Both the position numbers and the translations under genes were made by a program. DNA of 16,196 nucleotides from an uncultured Mycoplasmatota bacterium (GTDB lineage: Bacteria; Bacillota_I; Bacilli_A; RF39; UBA660), in contig CANSDD010000031.1 in the NCBI GenBank assembly GCA_947645535.1, positions 1 through 16,196 on the forward strand. Reading direction: 5' to 3'. The notes under the pieces are model-generated. The model saw nothing but the letters and a program-made list of their open reading frames with translations, had not been told where the DNA came from and did no database searches. Positions 7,966 through 14,534 of the stretch are shown piece after piece. Position 1 is the stretch's first letter; each line of letters starts with the position of its first letter.

Positions 7966-8799
7966 TTAATTCTTTTTATCATATTCATCTAAAAATGAAT
8001 GTTTTTCTCCATCTTTTCGATAAGCAATCACTGCATCTAAATTGATGTTTTCAATACTTCTAAATATATTGATATCAACATAATCACTTTTTTTTCTAAA
8101 TTCACGAATGAGTTCTTTCATTTCTAATCGTTTAGAAAGACTTGGATCCACTGTTTCTGTATGTTCTGTAAATCTGCAAGCACAATTTAAAAATTCTAAA
8201 TTATTACATCTTTTCCAAGATAAAATATCATTTTCTTTTACGTAATAAAGTGGTCTGATTAACTCCATTCCCTCAAAATTATCACTATGAAGTTTTGGCA
8301 TCATTGTTTTAATTTCTCCACCATAAAACATGGATAACAAAACAGTTTCAATGACATCATCAAAATGATGACCTAGTGCGATTTTGTTACATCCTAGCTC
8401 TTTTGCTTTACTATATAAAAATCCTCTTCTCATTCTTGCACACAAATAACAAGGATTCCCTTCAGTAATATTTGATACAGATTCAAATATATCACTATTA
8501 AAAATGGTAATTGGAATATTTAATCGTTTCGAATTAAAAATAATGAGTTCTCTATTTTTAGGATTATATCCAGGATCCATTACTAAAAATTCTAAATCAA
8601 AATCTATCTTTCCATGTTTTTTGATTTCCTGCATGCATTTTGCAAGCAAAAAAGAATCTTTTCCACCCGAAATACAAACTGCAATCCTATCATGTTCTTT
8701 AATAAGTTCGTAGTCTGTAACAGCTCTTACAAATCTTCCCCATATTTTCTTACGATATTTTTTAATAATACTTTTTTCTATTTCTTTATATTCTTCCAT
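7966..8799 (-). CDS. ttcA: TtcA-like PP-loop tRNA thiolation enzyme
   Basis: This 277-aa protein is an ATP-pyrophosphatase of the TtcA family, which in characterised members adenylates cytidine 32 of tRNA and inserts sulfur, using an iron-sulfur cluster. The PP-loop CISGGKDS lies at residues 42-49, a CYLC pair at 117-120, GHHFDDVIET at 143-152 and two further cysteines at 206 and 208 (NCACRF). That cysteine set fits TtcA better than TilS. The tRNA position modified in this organism is inference. A very good promoter lies about 50 bases upstream, while the ribosome-binding site (GTGAAG) is weak. The deacetylase gene follows after 17 bases, so the two probably share a transcript, although no functional link is obvious. 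Confidence 0.8.
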   Translation of the reverse strand: MEEYKEIEKSIIKKYRKKIWGRFVRAVTDYELIKEHDRIAVCISGGKDSFLLAKCMQEIKKHGKIDFDLEFLVMDPGYNPKNRELIIFNSKRLNIPITIFNSDIFESVSNITEGNPCYLCARMRRGFLYSKAKELGCNKIALGHHFDDVIETVLLSMFYGGEIKTMMPKLHSDNFEGMELIRPLYYVKENDILSWKRCNNLEFLNCACRFTEHTETVDPSLSKRLEMKELIREFRKKSDYVDINIFRSIENINLDAVIAYRKDGEKHSFLDEYDKKN

Positions 8800-8850
8800 A
8801 ACTTCACTACCATTTTCTACTATTTATTATGCCCATTTCTTTCTTAATTC

Positions 8851-8879
8851 ATTATACGAGTATCACTTCTTTTGGTCAA
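8851..8879 (-). promoter_or_regulatory. Promoter of the ttcA-deacetylase unit
   Basis: Minus-strand TTGACC (8874-8879) and TATAAT (8851-8856) with a 17-base spacer, followed by a leader of about 45 bases. Confidence 0.8.
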
Positions 8880-8889
8880 TAGCAAAACA

Positions 8890-8913
8890 TAAAAAATCAG
8901 AAATAAAATTCTG
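8890..8913 (-). terminator. Terminator after the DUF4143 remnant
   Basis: Minus-strand stem CAGAA / TTCTG with a 6-base loop, followed by ATTTTTT. It lies just past the ancestral end of the remnant. Confidence 0.55.
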
Positions 8914-8928
8914 TTTCATTGTTCATTT

Positions 8929-9420
8929 TTAATAAATATTTTTTCTATTTATTAAATTAAAAACTGCCTATAAGAAAACTGATCTTATATTATTTTTATA
9001 TCCAAAATTGTTAGAAGATATCCTAATGCTATGTATAGAACAATATTTTTTAATATATTCATTTAAACTTTTACTATTTGTTCTTCTTTCTGATTTTACT
9101 TCTACTGGAATAATATTCCTATCCTCTTTAATCAAAAAATCGGCGTCATACTTGTCAAACATATAAAAATGTAATTCTTTTGAATATGGATATAACTGAC
9201 ATGCAATATAGTTTTCTGTTAGAACTCTTTTATACATATCATTTTTACCAAAAAGAATTTCACTATAACCGATATTTGATAAACCACTAAGAAGTTCTGA
9301 ATCATTCAAAGATATTTTAAATTTATCCGAATTTATAAATGCTTTTAATGGAGATTCATTTTTATTTACAAAATCACATTTTCGTACAAAAAAATCTATA
9401 ACAATGTATAGACTTTTTTC
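8929..9420 (-). pseudogene. C-terminal remnant of a DUF4143 AAA ATPase
   Basis: This is the last third of an ATPase of the AAA/DUF4143 type, whose N-terminal ATP-binding part is missing. The frame is open from about 9420, immediately after the trxA stop codon, with no plausible start or ribosome-binding site. Recognisable parts are FKISLNDSELLSGL, matching the family's 'lDtGLL' strand, YKRVLTENYIACQL, and the nuclease-like core DADFLIKEDRNIIPVEVKS, which resembles PD-(D/E)xK folds. A TAG at 8968-8970 interrupts the family's C-terminal 'PLYA' strand: the frame reads SVFL, stop, AVFNL, then ends at TAA 8929-8931. The 113-codon open frame beginning at a TTG at 9309 is therefore not a real gene. 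Truncation plus an internal stop make a dead gene the best reading. Confidence 0.8.
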
Positions 9421-9421
9421 A

Positions 9422-9733
9422 TTATTTATTTTCTTCTAACCATTTGGTTAGCTTTTCTTTTGGCATAAATCCATGATTAGTACTAACTACTTCTCCATTT
9501 TTAAATAGCATTAATGTTGGAACACTCATAATTCCATATTCTTTTGATAAATTTGGACATTCATCTGTATCTATTTTCACAATTTTAACATCTACTCTAT
9601 CATTGGCTATTTCTTCAAGTATTGGTCCTAACATTTTACAAGGTCCACACCATGTGGCAAAAAAATCAACAAGCACCAAAGAATCATTTATATGCGTATT
9701 AAAATCTGTTTCTGTTCCATGAATAATTTCCAT
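9422..9733 (-). CDS. trxA: Thioredoxin
   Basis: The protein reduces disulfides of cytoplasmic proteins and is itself reduced by thioredoxin reductase. It is 103 residues long, the classic length. The active site WCGPCK occupies residues 28-33, the buried Asp is at 23 (VDFFATWCGPC), and the cis-proline stretch SVPTLMLF follows near residue 75. The ATG overlaps the cvpA stop codon by one base (TAATG), and GGAGGAG lies six bases upstream within cvpA, so translation is coupled. The DUF4143 remnant begins directly after its stop codon. Confidence 0.96.
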   Translation of the reverse strand: MEIIHGTETDFNTHINDSLVLVDFFATWCGPCKMLGPILEEIANDRVDVKIVKIDTDECPNLSKEYGIMSVPTLMLFKNGEVVSTNHGFMPKEKLTKWLEENK

Positions 9734-10455
9734 TATTTCTCCTCCATTCTATATTTTTTAAGTACAATATCAATATTATCAATCACTAATTTATTTTTCT
9801 CAACTAATCGATCAACAGAATTAATTGTAATAATATCGTATTTTAAGAATAAATCAAGTGTTTCTAAATTAAATTCATTTGCATTAGTAGCACTTTCATA
9901 TTTTTCTTTCAAATCAGTAAATTCTTCAATTACTACAAAACTTTTATCTACCATTCCCGATAAAATTGGAGTTGATTTTAAAATTTTGTTTCCTAAATTG
10001 GAATCTTTTGTAATATCAATATTGATAATTGGCAACATAAGAACATATAAAATAATAAAAGTAATAATAAAGTTCTCTAATATTCCTACAATTGCTCCCA
10101 TTATTTTTGATGGAATACTAAGTACAATTGTTGCCTTTAAAATTGCTTCAAATAAAGTTGTTGCTAGTAATAATAATTTAAGCGCCACCATGAGAATCGC
10201 AAAAACAACTAAGAATGCAATAACTTCATAAAGTAAAATATTTAGTACTGTAACTCCCTTTAATAAACCTCCAAATTTAAAAAATGGTAAATGTTCATAT
10301 AAAAAGATAGATACTGGATTTTTTAATAGAAAAGAAAGTATTACCACTGCAATAAGTCCTAAGCAAGAAACTAATTGTTTGGTAACTCCTCTTTTGAAGC
10401 CTACTAATGCTCCTAACAATATAAATACTATAATAATTATATCAATAATGTTCAA
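9733..10455 (-). CDS. cvpA: CvpA family membrane protein
   Basis: CvpA-family proteins are small inner-membrane proteins named after colicin V production in E. coli; their exact activity in Firmicutes is not settled. Here the N-terminus NIIDIIIIVFILLGALVGFKRG is the family signature: a helix followed by a GFKRG turn. Four hydrophobic segments (about 5-25, 30-50, 70-100, 110-140) precede a charged cytoplasmic tail of about 90 residues. I chose the TTG at 10455 because AGAAGGGA lies about eight bases before it and because the family usually starts M-N-I-I-D; the ATG at 10464, three codons earlier, has that site directly abutting it and is less likely. It forms an overlapping pair with trxA. Confidence 0.85.
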   Translation of the reverse strand: MNIIDIIIIVFILLGALVGFKRGVTKQLVSCLGLIAVVILSFLLKNPVSIFLYEHLPFFKFGGLLKGVTVLNILLYEVIAFLVVFAILMVALKLLLLATTLFEAILKATIVLSIPSKIMGAIVGILENFIITFIILYVLMLPIINIDITKDSNLGNKILKSTPILSGMVDKSFVVIEEFTDLKEKYESATNANEFNLETLDLFLKYDIITINSVDRLVEKNKLVIDNIDIVLKKYRMEEK

Positions 10456-10562
10456 ACTAACCATTCCCTTCTATTAGAATTATATTATAAATTTGTCGAA
10501 AAAGAAAGTATTTTCACATTTTTTATGATAAAATACTTATATATAGAAGAAAGGTGAGGAAA

Positions 10563-11525
10563 ATGACAATCACATTAAAGGTTAGTGAAAATACAAAAGC
10601 AAAAATGATAGAATATTTTGAAGATAAAAAACGAATGAAAACTCCTCCATATGCAGTTTTTCAAGCTGATGAAGCTGATACTGTTATTACTCTTTATGAA
10701 TCTGGTAAAGCTGTTTTTCAAGGAGTAAGTGCTGATATAGATGCAGCAATGTGGAAAGAAATGGAACAACATTTAAATCCTCTTAAAAATATAGAACTAA
10801 CAAATAGCGATAACAAAGAAAAGAAAGAAAAAAAAGAAATCTATGTTGATCCTAAAATCTATTATGCTTCTTCTATTGGTTCTGATGAAGTAGGAACTGG
10901 AGACTATTTTGGTCCAATAGTTGTTACTGCTGCTTATATTTCTAAAGAAGATATTCCTTTTTTAGAAGAATTAGGGGTAAAAGATTCTAAAAAATTAACA
11001 GATGATAAAATTATGGATATTGTTCCTAAAATCATCAAAAGGATTCCTTATCATAGTATCGTTTTATCAAATACAGAATATAATGAACGATATAATGATG
11101 ATATTAATATGAACAAAATTAAAGCAATTATGCATAATAAGGCATTAGGAGAAATGATAAAAAAGAATTTAAATCCTGAATATATTGTTGTAGATGAATT
11201 TGCAAAGCCTGGAGTTTATTTTCATTATTTAAAAGGGCTCCCAAACGTAGTACGTAATATTACATTTATGACAAAGGGAGAAGATAAATGTTTATCCGTT
11301 GCTTGTGCTTCCTTAATTAGTAGATATATTTTTATTGGAGAATTTGATAAATTAGGAGATTCTTTGGGGGTATTCTTACCAAAAGGAGCAAGTGATAAAG
11401 TAGATGAAATGGGATATAAAATAGCTGAAAAATATGGATTTGGTAAATTAAGGGAATGCGCAAAATTAAACTTTAAAAATACTGGTAAAATTCAAAGTAT
11501 GATAGATAAGAAAAAATCGATTTAA
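10563..11525 (+). CDS. rnhC: Ribonuclease HIII
   Basis: RNase HIII cuts the RNA strand of RNA-DNA hybrids, removing R-loops and primers; it is typical of Firmicutes. The product has 320 residues. The N-terminal TBP-like domain (about 1-85) is followed by a lysine/glutamate-rich linker (KEKKEKKE) and the catalytic domain with GSDEVGTGDYFGP (Asp108, Glu109), KDSKKLTD, and VVDEFAKPG, which supplies a further acidic residue. The start is the ATG at 10563: AAAGGTGA stands five bases upstream, and the family's N-terminal strand TITLKVSE begins there. An in-frame GTG nine bases upstream overlaps that site. The gene is divergent from cvpA and ends in a strong terminator. Confidence 0.95.
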   Translation: MTITLKVSENTKAKMIEYFEDKKRMKTPPYAVFQADEADTVITLYESGKAVFQGVSADIDAAMWKEMEQHLNPLKNIELTNSDNKEKKEKKEIYVDPKIYYASSIGSDEVGTGDYFGPIVVTAAYISKEDIPFLEELGVKDSKKLTDDKIMDIVPKIIKRIPYHSIVLSNTEYNERYNDDINMNKIKAIMHNKALGEMIKKNLNPEYIVVDEFAKPGVYFHYLKGLPNVVRNITFMTKGEDKCLSVACASLISRYIFIGEFDKLGDSLGVFLPKGASDKVDEMGYKIAEKYGFGKLRECAKLNFKNTGKIQSMIDKKKSI

Positions 11526-11538
11526 CTGAATCGATTTT
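11513..11538. terminator. Terminator shared by rnhC and the convergent small gene
   Basis: A 10-bp perfect stem, AAAATCGATT / AATCGATTTT, closes on a 6-base loop. On the plus strand ATTTTTTCTC follows, and on the minus strand TTCTTATC, so it can work both ways. It contains the rnhC stop codon. Confidence 0.85.
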
Positions 11539-11617
11539 ATTTTTTCTCATTATTTCCAAATAATTTTTTAAGTTGATATTGTCTTGCATTTTTTCTTGCA
11601 GTAAGTTCTGTATTCAT
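11537..11617 (-). CDS. 26-codon downstream frame: separate small ORF or the -1 frameshift extension
   Basis: The ATG overlaps the TGA of the preceding 67-codon frame as ATGA, the usual form of coupled translation. The 26 codons (MNTELTARKNARQYQLKK, then a glycine/asparagine/lysine end) read as a basic helix. The frame is also open upstream of its ATG, through GAEDEER, to a run of seven A inside the previous gene. A -1 shift there would join both parts into one 93-residue protein with smooth composition, and I consider that more likely than an independent peptide. It ends inside the shared terminator. Confidence 0.4.
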   Translation of the reverse strand: MNTELTARKNARQYQLKKLFGNNEKK

Positions 11618-11817
11618 TCTTTCTTCATCTTCTGCACCTTTTTTTGATATAGAACCTCTATTTCTTCTCTTCTAGAAAGTAAAAATCTTTCTTTTAATGC
11701 TTCTAGTTGTTCTTTTGAAATAAATTCCATTTCATGTTCTATTTTATAGGCAATTACCTCATCTGTAATATCTTCATTGGTTGGGCCTGTTGTATATTGA
11801 TAATTTTCTCTATACAA
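11614..11817 (-). CDS. Small acidic helical protein, probably read on by -1 frameshift
   Basis: I do not recognise this protein. The 67 codons begin at TTG 11817 and encode a mostly helical, charged chain (SKEQLEALKERF, SRREEIEVLYQKK). The start is unclear: AAGGGGGA lies about 21 bases before the TTG, and the frame is open upstream for nine codons without ATG or GTG. Near the end the codons CAA AAA AAG form A AAA AAG (11638-11644), the slippery heptamer used in dnaX and many insertion sequences. Slipping back one base avoids the TGA at 11614-11616 and gives about 93 residues. A simple one-base loss in the A run, or a sequencing error there, would look the same. Confidence 0.5.
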   Translation of the reverse strand: MYRENYQYTTGPTNEDITDEVIAYKIEHEMEFISKEQLEALKERFLLSRREEIEVLYQKKVQKMKKE

Positions 11818-11901
11818 ATGATATAAATATTCAGAAAATCCCCCTTAAATTTATTTTCTATATTAACACTTAATACATAATAAGTCAAACTCTAAACTAA
11901 G

Positions 11902-11927
11902 AAAAAATAGAAGCTAATCTTCTATTT
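11902..11927 (-). terminator. Terminator of the pilin-like gene
   Basis: Minus-strand stem AAATAGAAG / CTTCTATTT with a 5-base loop containing the TAG stop codon, followed by a run of T ending in C. Confidence 0.75.
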
Positions 11928-12270
11928 CATACTTGTATTTACTACTGTTTTCTGTAATACGAATTGTCAAATTATCTGGAAAGTAATCATCTGTTATTGG
12001 ATTTTTCATGTCTTTGGAAACATAACCTCCTGATACTAAATCAAATAGTGTAACAGTAATACTTCCTCCATCTACTGGAAGTTCTCCAATATGATCACTT
12101 GACCAATTTTTCGCACCTTCTATAATTGTTTGAAGTTGAGCTTGATATAATGTTTCATTACTTTCTTTTACTGTTTTATCAATTGCAGGGATTATTAAAA
12201 GTGCAAGTAGCCCTAATATTGTAATAACTCCTAATAATTCTGCTAATGTAAATCCATTTTTCCTTTTCAT
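11914..12270 (-). CDS. Type IV pilin-like protein with class III signal
   Basis: The 118-aa product starts with a short basic leader and the prepilin cleavage/methylation motif: KRKNGFTLAELL, with cleavage expected after Gly6 and Glu at +5 of the mature protein. A hydrophobic helix (about 8-30) follows, then a small globular part of about 90 residues that ends in beta-like sequence. This is the layout of type IV pilins and of ComGC/GspG-type pseudopilins in Firmicutes, which need a prepilin peptidase and an assembly ATPase for export. None of those genes lies in the window, so the partner machinery must be elsewhere. AAGGAGC precedes the ATG, and the gene has its own promoter and terminator, so it is a single-gene unit. 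Confidence 0.85.
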   Translation of the reverse strand: MKRKNGFTLAELLGVITILGLLALLIIPAIDKTVKESNETLYQAQLQTIIEGAKNWSSDHIGELPVDGGSITVTLFDLVSGGYVSKDMKNPITDDYFPDNLTIRITENSSKYKYEIED

Positions 12271-12295
12271 ATTAGTTGCTCCTTATCTTAAATAC

Positions 12296-12324
12296 ATTAT
12301 AAATGATTTTTATTTTTTTTTCAA
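12296..12324 (-). promoter_or_regulatory. Promoter of the pilin-like gene
   Basis: Minus-strand TTGAAA (12319-12324) and TATAAT (12296-12301) with a 17-base spacer, about 26 bases before the start codon. Confidence 0.75.
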
Positions 12325-12362
12325 GGTAAGTATTAAGAAATTTAAAATTTTATGATAGAATG

Positions 12363-12437
12363 TCAACTTTTTATTTTCTTTCTATGTTGTTCTGAGATAA
12401 TAGGTAGCAAAAATAAAAGGAATACCAACATAGACAT
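12363..12437 (-). CDS. Possible 24-codon hydrophobic peptide, copy A
   Basis: ATG at 12437 opens a 24-codon frame: about 12 hydrophobic residues (MLVFLLFLLPII) and then SEQHRK with a basic tail. A paralogous frame lies at 14535-14606 and aligns without gaps. The layout, one short membrane helix and a basic tail, resembles type I toxin peptides of Gram-positive bacteria, but I recognise no family. No ribosome-binding site is visible, which argues against translation. A terminator lies directly upstream. Confidence 0.25.
   Translation of the reverse strand: MSMLVFLLFLLPIISEQHRKKIKS
12378..12431 (-). repeat. 54-bp dispersed repeat, copy A
   Basis: By eye, 41 of 54 bases match copy B at 14553-14606 in the same orientation, with CTCAGAACAACA as the longest exact run. 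The ends of this copy are short inverted repeats, CTATGTTG and CAACATAG in plus-strand order (starting at 12383 and ending near 12433). Confidence 0.7.
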
Positions 12438-12440
12438 TAA

Positions 12441-12469
12441 AAAGAAAAAACTACTAAAGAACTTTAGTA
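12441..12469 (-). terminator. Terminator after the frameshifted small gene
   Basis: Minus-strand stem TACTAAA / TTTAGTA with a GTTC loop, followed by GTTTTTTCTTTTT. It lies 12 bases after the end of the remnant at 12481. Confidence 0.75.
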
Positions 12470-12480
12470 ATCATAAATGT

Positions 12481-12635
12481 TTATTTTTCTAACATATCAT
12501 CTATAAACTGTTTTTCTTCATAGTCGACAAAGTTCAATCGTTTCATTTCATGGCGCACCTTACGCTTGTAAGAAGGCAAGTCGAAATATTTTCACAGCCA
12601 GCTTTTTCCTGTATATCCTTAAAAATATCGTTCAT
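12481..12635 (-). pseudogene. Frameshifted small gene, probably from a conjugative element
   Basis: The ATG at 12635, with GGAG seven bases upstream, begins MNDIFKDIQEKAGCENIS. Around 12580-12585 one base appears lost: the sensible reading continues in another frame as DLPSYKRKVRHEMKRLNF and then VDYEEKQFIDDMLEK to TAA at 12481. The joined product would be about 51 residues. The style resembles small accessory proteins of integrative conjugative elements in gut Firmicutes, but I cannot name the family. The middle of the gene is visibly GC-richer than the flanks, consistent with a foreign origin. Confidence 0.55.
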
Positions 12636-12668
12636 TTCATTACTCCAATCTGAAAATTCGTAAAAGAA

Positions 12669-12696
12669 AAGCAGTCAATCCTAAGACTAACTGCTT
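12669..12696 (-). terminator. Terminator of the PLD-like gene
   Basis: Minus-strand stem AAGCAGTTAGT / ATTGACTGCTT (11 bp, two G-U pairs) with a 6-base loop, followed by TTCTTTT. Confidence 0.8.
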
Positions 12697-12702
12697 CAAA
12701 AA

Positions 12703-13449
12703 CTATTCTTTATGTTTCACATATAATCGTAAAAATTCATCAGAAAATTTTTTTACTAAATCTCTATCGAGTGCTGCTTCTAATGTTTCATCATTACTTC
12801 TCGCATTTTTACTCCAATTATATGAACCGTGCATTACATATTCCAAATCAATTATGCAAAACTTATCATGCAATCTATTGGATAGATACGTTCCACTCAA
12901 AGGAATTTTTACTGTATCAAATGTTTCTGTGAGTTCAGACATTAAATACTGATTACTTTGTTCATCAGAAGTAATAATTCTTATGTTGAGCCCCTCCGCT
13001 TTTTTTAACACAAGTTCATCAAATATTTCTTTATCTGTAAACCAAGCAACTGCCACCCATATAATATATTTAGCATTTCTTATACCTTGAATAATTGTAT
13101 CTTTAATTTCATCAAATACAACATCATGTTCCTTGTAATTATCGCTTTCTAATTCTACCAATTTAGGTTTGATATAAAGGCTGTTAAAATCATAGGACTT
13201 CGATTCAATGTATATATCGTTTGCTATTCTTTCCAACTGCGTTTTCAAAGTTCTTGCTGATTTTAATAATGGAATAGGCACTCTTAAATCAATATTTTCC
13301 CAGAATTGCCATGATTTACTTGTAAAATTTGAGGTCTTAACGAATGTAATAGTTGAATTTCTTAAAATACCAAGTAGTTCATCTCTATTTTGAATTTCAT
13401 CATATTTTATTACTTCAATCATGGTTTTCAGAAATTGTTGTTCGTTCAT
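12703..13449 (-). CDS. Phospholipase D-like protein with a single HKD motif
   Basis: The 248-aa protein has a C-terminal PLD-superfamily domain: HDKFCIID (His194, Lys196, Asp201) is the HxK(x4)D catalytic motif, followed by the usual GSYNWS (208-213) and a conserved Glu at about 221. Only one HKD copy is present, as in Nuc-type nucleases and BfiI-like enzymes, which dimerise to make the active site; a DNA or RNA nuclease is therefore as likely as a lipid enzyme. Residues 1-100 form a separate alpha/beta domain I do not recognise. No membrane segment or signal peptide is seen. The start at 13449 is set by TGGAGG five bases upstream; the frame runs 15 codons further into the promoter. With its own promoter and terminator it looks like an intact cargo gene inside conjugative-element debris, possibly for defence. 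Confidence 0.85.
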   Translation of the reverse strand: MNEQQFLKTMIEVIKYDEIQNRDELLGILRNSTITFVKTSNFTSKSWQFWENIDLRVPIPLLKSARTLKTQLERIANDIYIESKSYDFNSLYIKPKLVELESDNYKEHDVVFDEIKDTIIQGIRNAKYIIWVAVAWFTDKEIFDELVLKKAEGLNIRIITSDEQSNQYLMSELTETFDTVKIPLSGTYLSNRLHDKFCIIDLEYVMHGSYNWSKNARSNDETLEAALDRDLVKKFSDEFLRLYVKHKE

Positions 13450-13484
13450 AAATACCTCCAAATAAATAAATTGATATAGTATAT

Positions 13485-13513
13485 ATTTTATCATTTAAAA
13501 GATGTTATGACAA
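13485..13513 (-). promoter_or_regulatory. Promoter of the PLD-like gene
   Basis: Minus-strand TTGTCA (13508-13513) and TAAAAT (13485-13490) separated by 17 bases, about 36 bases before the start codon. Confidence 0.7.
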
Positions 13514-13522
13514 TATTAAGAG

Positions 13523-13643
13523 TTATACACCGATAATTTTATTGAACAGTTTTAGCAACACATCTTTCACACCACCAGCATTAAATACCAAACCAACAGC
13601 AACAAGGGCAACTACCAAGAAGCTAATGGCTTTGAAAATTCAT
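13523..13643 (-). pseudogene. Remnant of a small membrane protein of conjugative-element type
   Basis: Reading leftwards, about 37 codons encode KAISFLVVALVAVGLVFN and then AGGVKDVLLKLFNKIIGV, ending at TAA 13523-13525: one membrane helix and a short amphipathic tail. The only nearby ATG (13643) is in another frame, so the gene has lost its start by a frameshift. The stretch is about 43% GC, well above its surroundings. Small single-helix proteins like this are common in integrative conjugative elements; the family is not identified. Confidence 0.5.
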
Positions 13644-13727
13644 GCTTGAACCCTAAGTAGATACTGGTAGCACTAAGCTCTGTGCATTGTTTAAAAACCA
13701 TGTGTATAAATTTTATCCGAAATTCAT

Positions 13728-13861
13728 TTAATTGTCTTCTCTTTCTTTGATTTCTTCCATGTATCTGTCAGCTACTTTGCCGACACTCAAAATACACATC
13801 AGAACCACGCGATACCCGTTCCAAATGATACTAGCAGTAAGTTCTTAAACAATTCCCGCAT
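13728..13861 (-). pseudogene. Frameshifted DUF3789-like small membrane protein
   Basis: TAGGAGTG precedes an ATG at 13861 that starts MRELFKNLLLVSFGTGIA. The frame then hits TGA, but the neighbouring frame continues without a break as VLMCILSVGKVADRYMEE and a charged end to TAA at 13728. One base lost near 13805 explains this. The joined product, about 44 residues with one N-terminal helix containing a 'G-x-G-I-x-x-x-x-M-C' pattern, resembles DUF3789 proteins found in integrative conjugative elements (recalled, not searched). GC is about 40% here against roughly a quarter next door in the Rhs fragment. Confidence 0.55.
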
Positions 13862-13925
13862 TTTTAATCACTCCTAACTTTCCAACAAATCTTTTGCCGG
13901 GGTCGTCTGCTGTTTGATTATCATT
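13862..13925 (-). other. Junction between the Rhs fragment and conjugative-element debris
   Basis: GC-rich DNA directly after the Rhs stop codon. Two frames are open here: one from an ATG at 13925 giving MIIKQQTTPAKDLLES, ending just before the DUF3789-like start, and one giving DDPGKRFVGKLG. Either may be the tail of a lost conjugation gene; I cannot tell which. Confidence 0.4.
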
Positions 13926-14471
13926 TCATACTTTTATACCAATCAAAGCGCCTACTGCCCCATATCCTAATACAGCTTCTGGTTCTGCTTTTCCTTTTTC
14001 ATCTTTTGATTTAACTGCTCCTCCTATAATTATACACCCAAGTAAAAGTCCAATGTTACCATTTTCATCTATCGTACTTGTTGGTACATTACTACAATAA
14101 GCATATAAATTATAAAAAAGTTCTCTAAGGTCTCCTAATGTTTTATCAGTATTTAAAAATCTACCCCAATTAGGATTATAATATCTTGTATTTAAGTAAT
14201 AAAGTTTAGTTTCATTATCATAGTAATAACTTCTATATCTAAATGGATTGATATATGCTATATGGTTAGTATTTGTTATTTCATTACCATTATTATCTGT
14301 AATAGAAAGTATTCTACCCCAAGCATCATACTGATAATTTACAATTACATTATAATCACTATCTAATATTCCTATGATATCTTCCTGTATATTTTTCTTG
14401 TAATAATAAGTCTCTCCATTATATCTAAATCCTATTAGTTTATTATTATCATCATGTATATAGTATAACAC
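13926..14471 (-). CDS. Orphan Rhs C-terminal fragment (core plus a short tip)
   Basis: The 181 codons carry the end of an Rhs/YD-repeat protein: QYDAWGRI, INPFRYRSYYYD, and the hallmark core LNTRYYNPNWGRFLNTD followed by NLYAYCSNVPTSTIDENGN. Rhs proteins form a shell around a C-terminal toxin and are delivered to rival cells. Here no signal or N-terminal shell is present: a stop lies eight codons upstream of the first GTG (14471), which has no convincing ribosome-binding site. After the core only about 43 residues remain, a glycine-rich hydrophobic tip I do not recognise. Its core shares a near-identical 45-bp repeat with the main Rhs gene at the right edge, as orphan cassettes of polymorphic toxin loci do. 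It is probably a recombination reserve or a dead fragment rather than an independently expressed protein. Confidence 0.75.
   Translation of the reverse strand: MLYYIHDDNNKLIGFRYNGETYYYKKNIQEDIIGILDSDYNVIVNYQYDAWGRILSITDNNGNEITNTNHIAYINPFRYRSYYYDNETKLYYLNTRYYNPNWGRFLNTDKTLGDLRELFYNLYAYCSNVPTSTIDENGNIGLLLGCIIIGGAVKSKDEKGKAEPEAVLGYGAVGALIGIKV
14151..14195 (-). repeat. Rhs core repeat, orphan copy
   Basis: 45 bases encoding the RYYNPNWGRFLN core, matching 42 of 45 bases with 16150-16194 in the main Rhs gene. Such a tract can support recombination that swaps toxin tips. Confidence 0.85.
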
Positions 14472-14534
14472 ATTTATTCCTTTTTGTTTTACTTAACTCA
14501 TCATAAATATAATTTATATTTGCTTTGTATATAG

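Noticed and set aside
8929..8970. Reading TAG as an amino acid (recoding)
   Set aside because: The frame continues sensibly after TAG 8968-8970, but TAG ends several intact genes in the window, and the gene is already truncated at its other end.
8968..9309. Independent 113-codon gene starting at TTG
   Set aside because: No ribosome-binding site; the same frame with family similarity continues upstream to about 9420 and past the stop, as expected of a pseudogene.
9692..10231. Plus-strand open frame of about 180 codons opposite cvpA
   Set aside because: It is antisense to CvpA, rich in Ser, Ile and Phe from mirrored codons, and lacks a ribosome-binding site.
12363..12437. Insertion-sequence end (IS200/IS605 type) as the sole explanation of the 54-bp repeat
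   Set aside because: No transposase remnant adjoins either copy and no target duplication is visible, so this stays only an alternative.
12481..13861. TGA read as tryptophan, as in mycoplasmas, to repair the broken small genes
   Set aside because: Reading through TGA does not restore them; they need frame changes. TGA also ends clear genes such as the lysozyme, and TGG is used for tryptophan.
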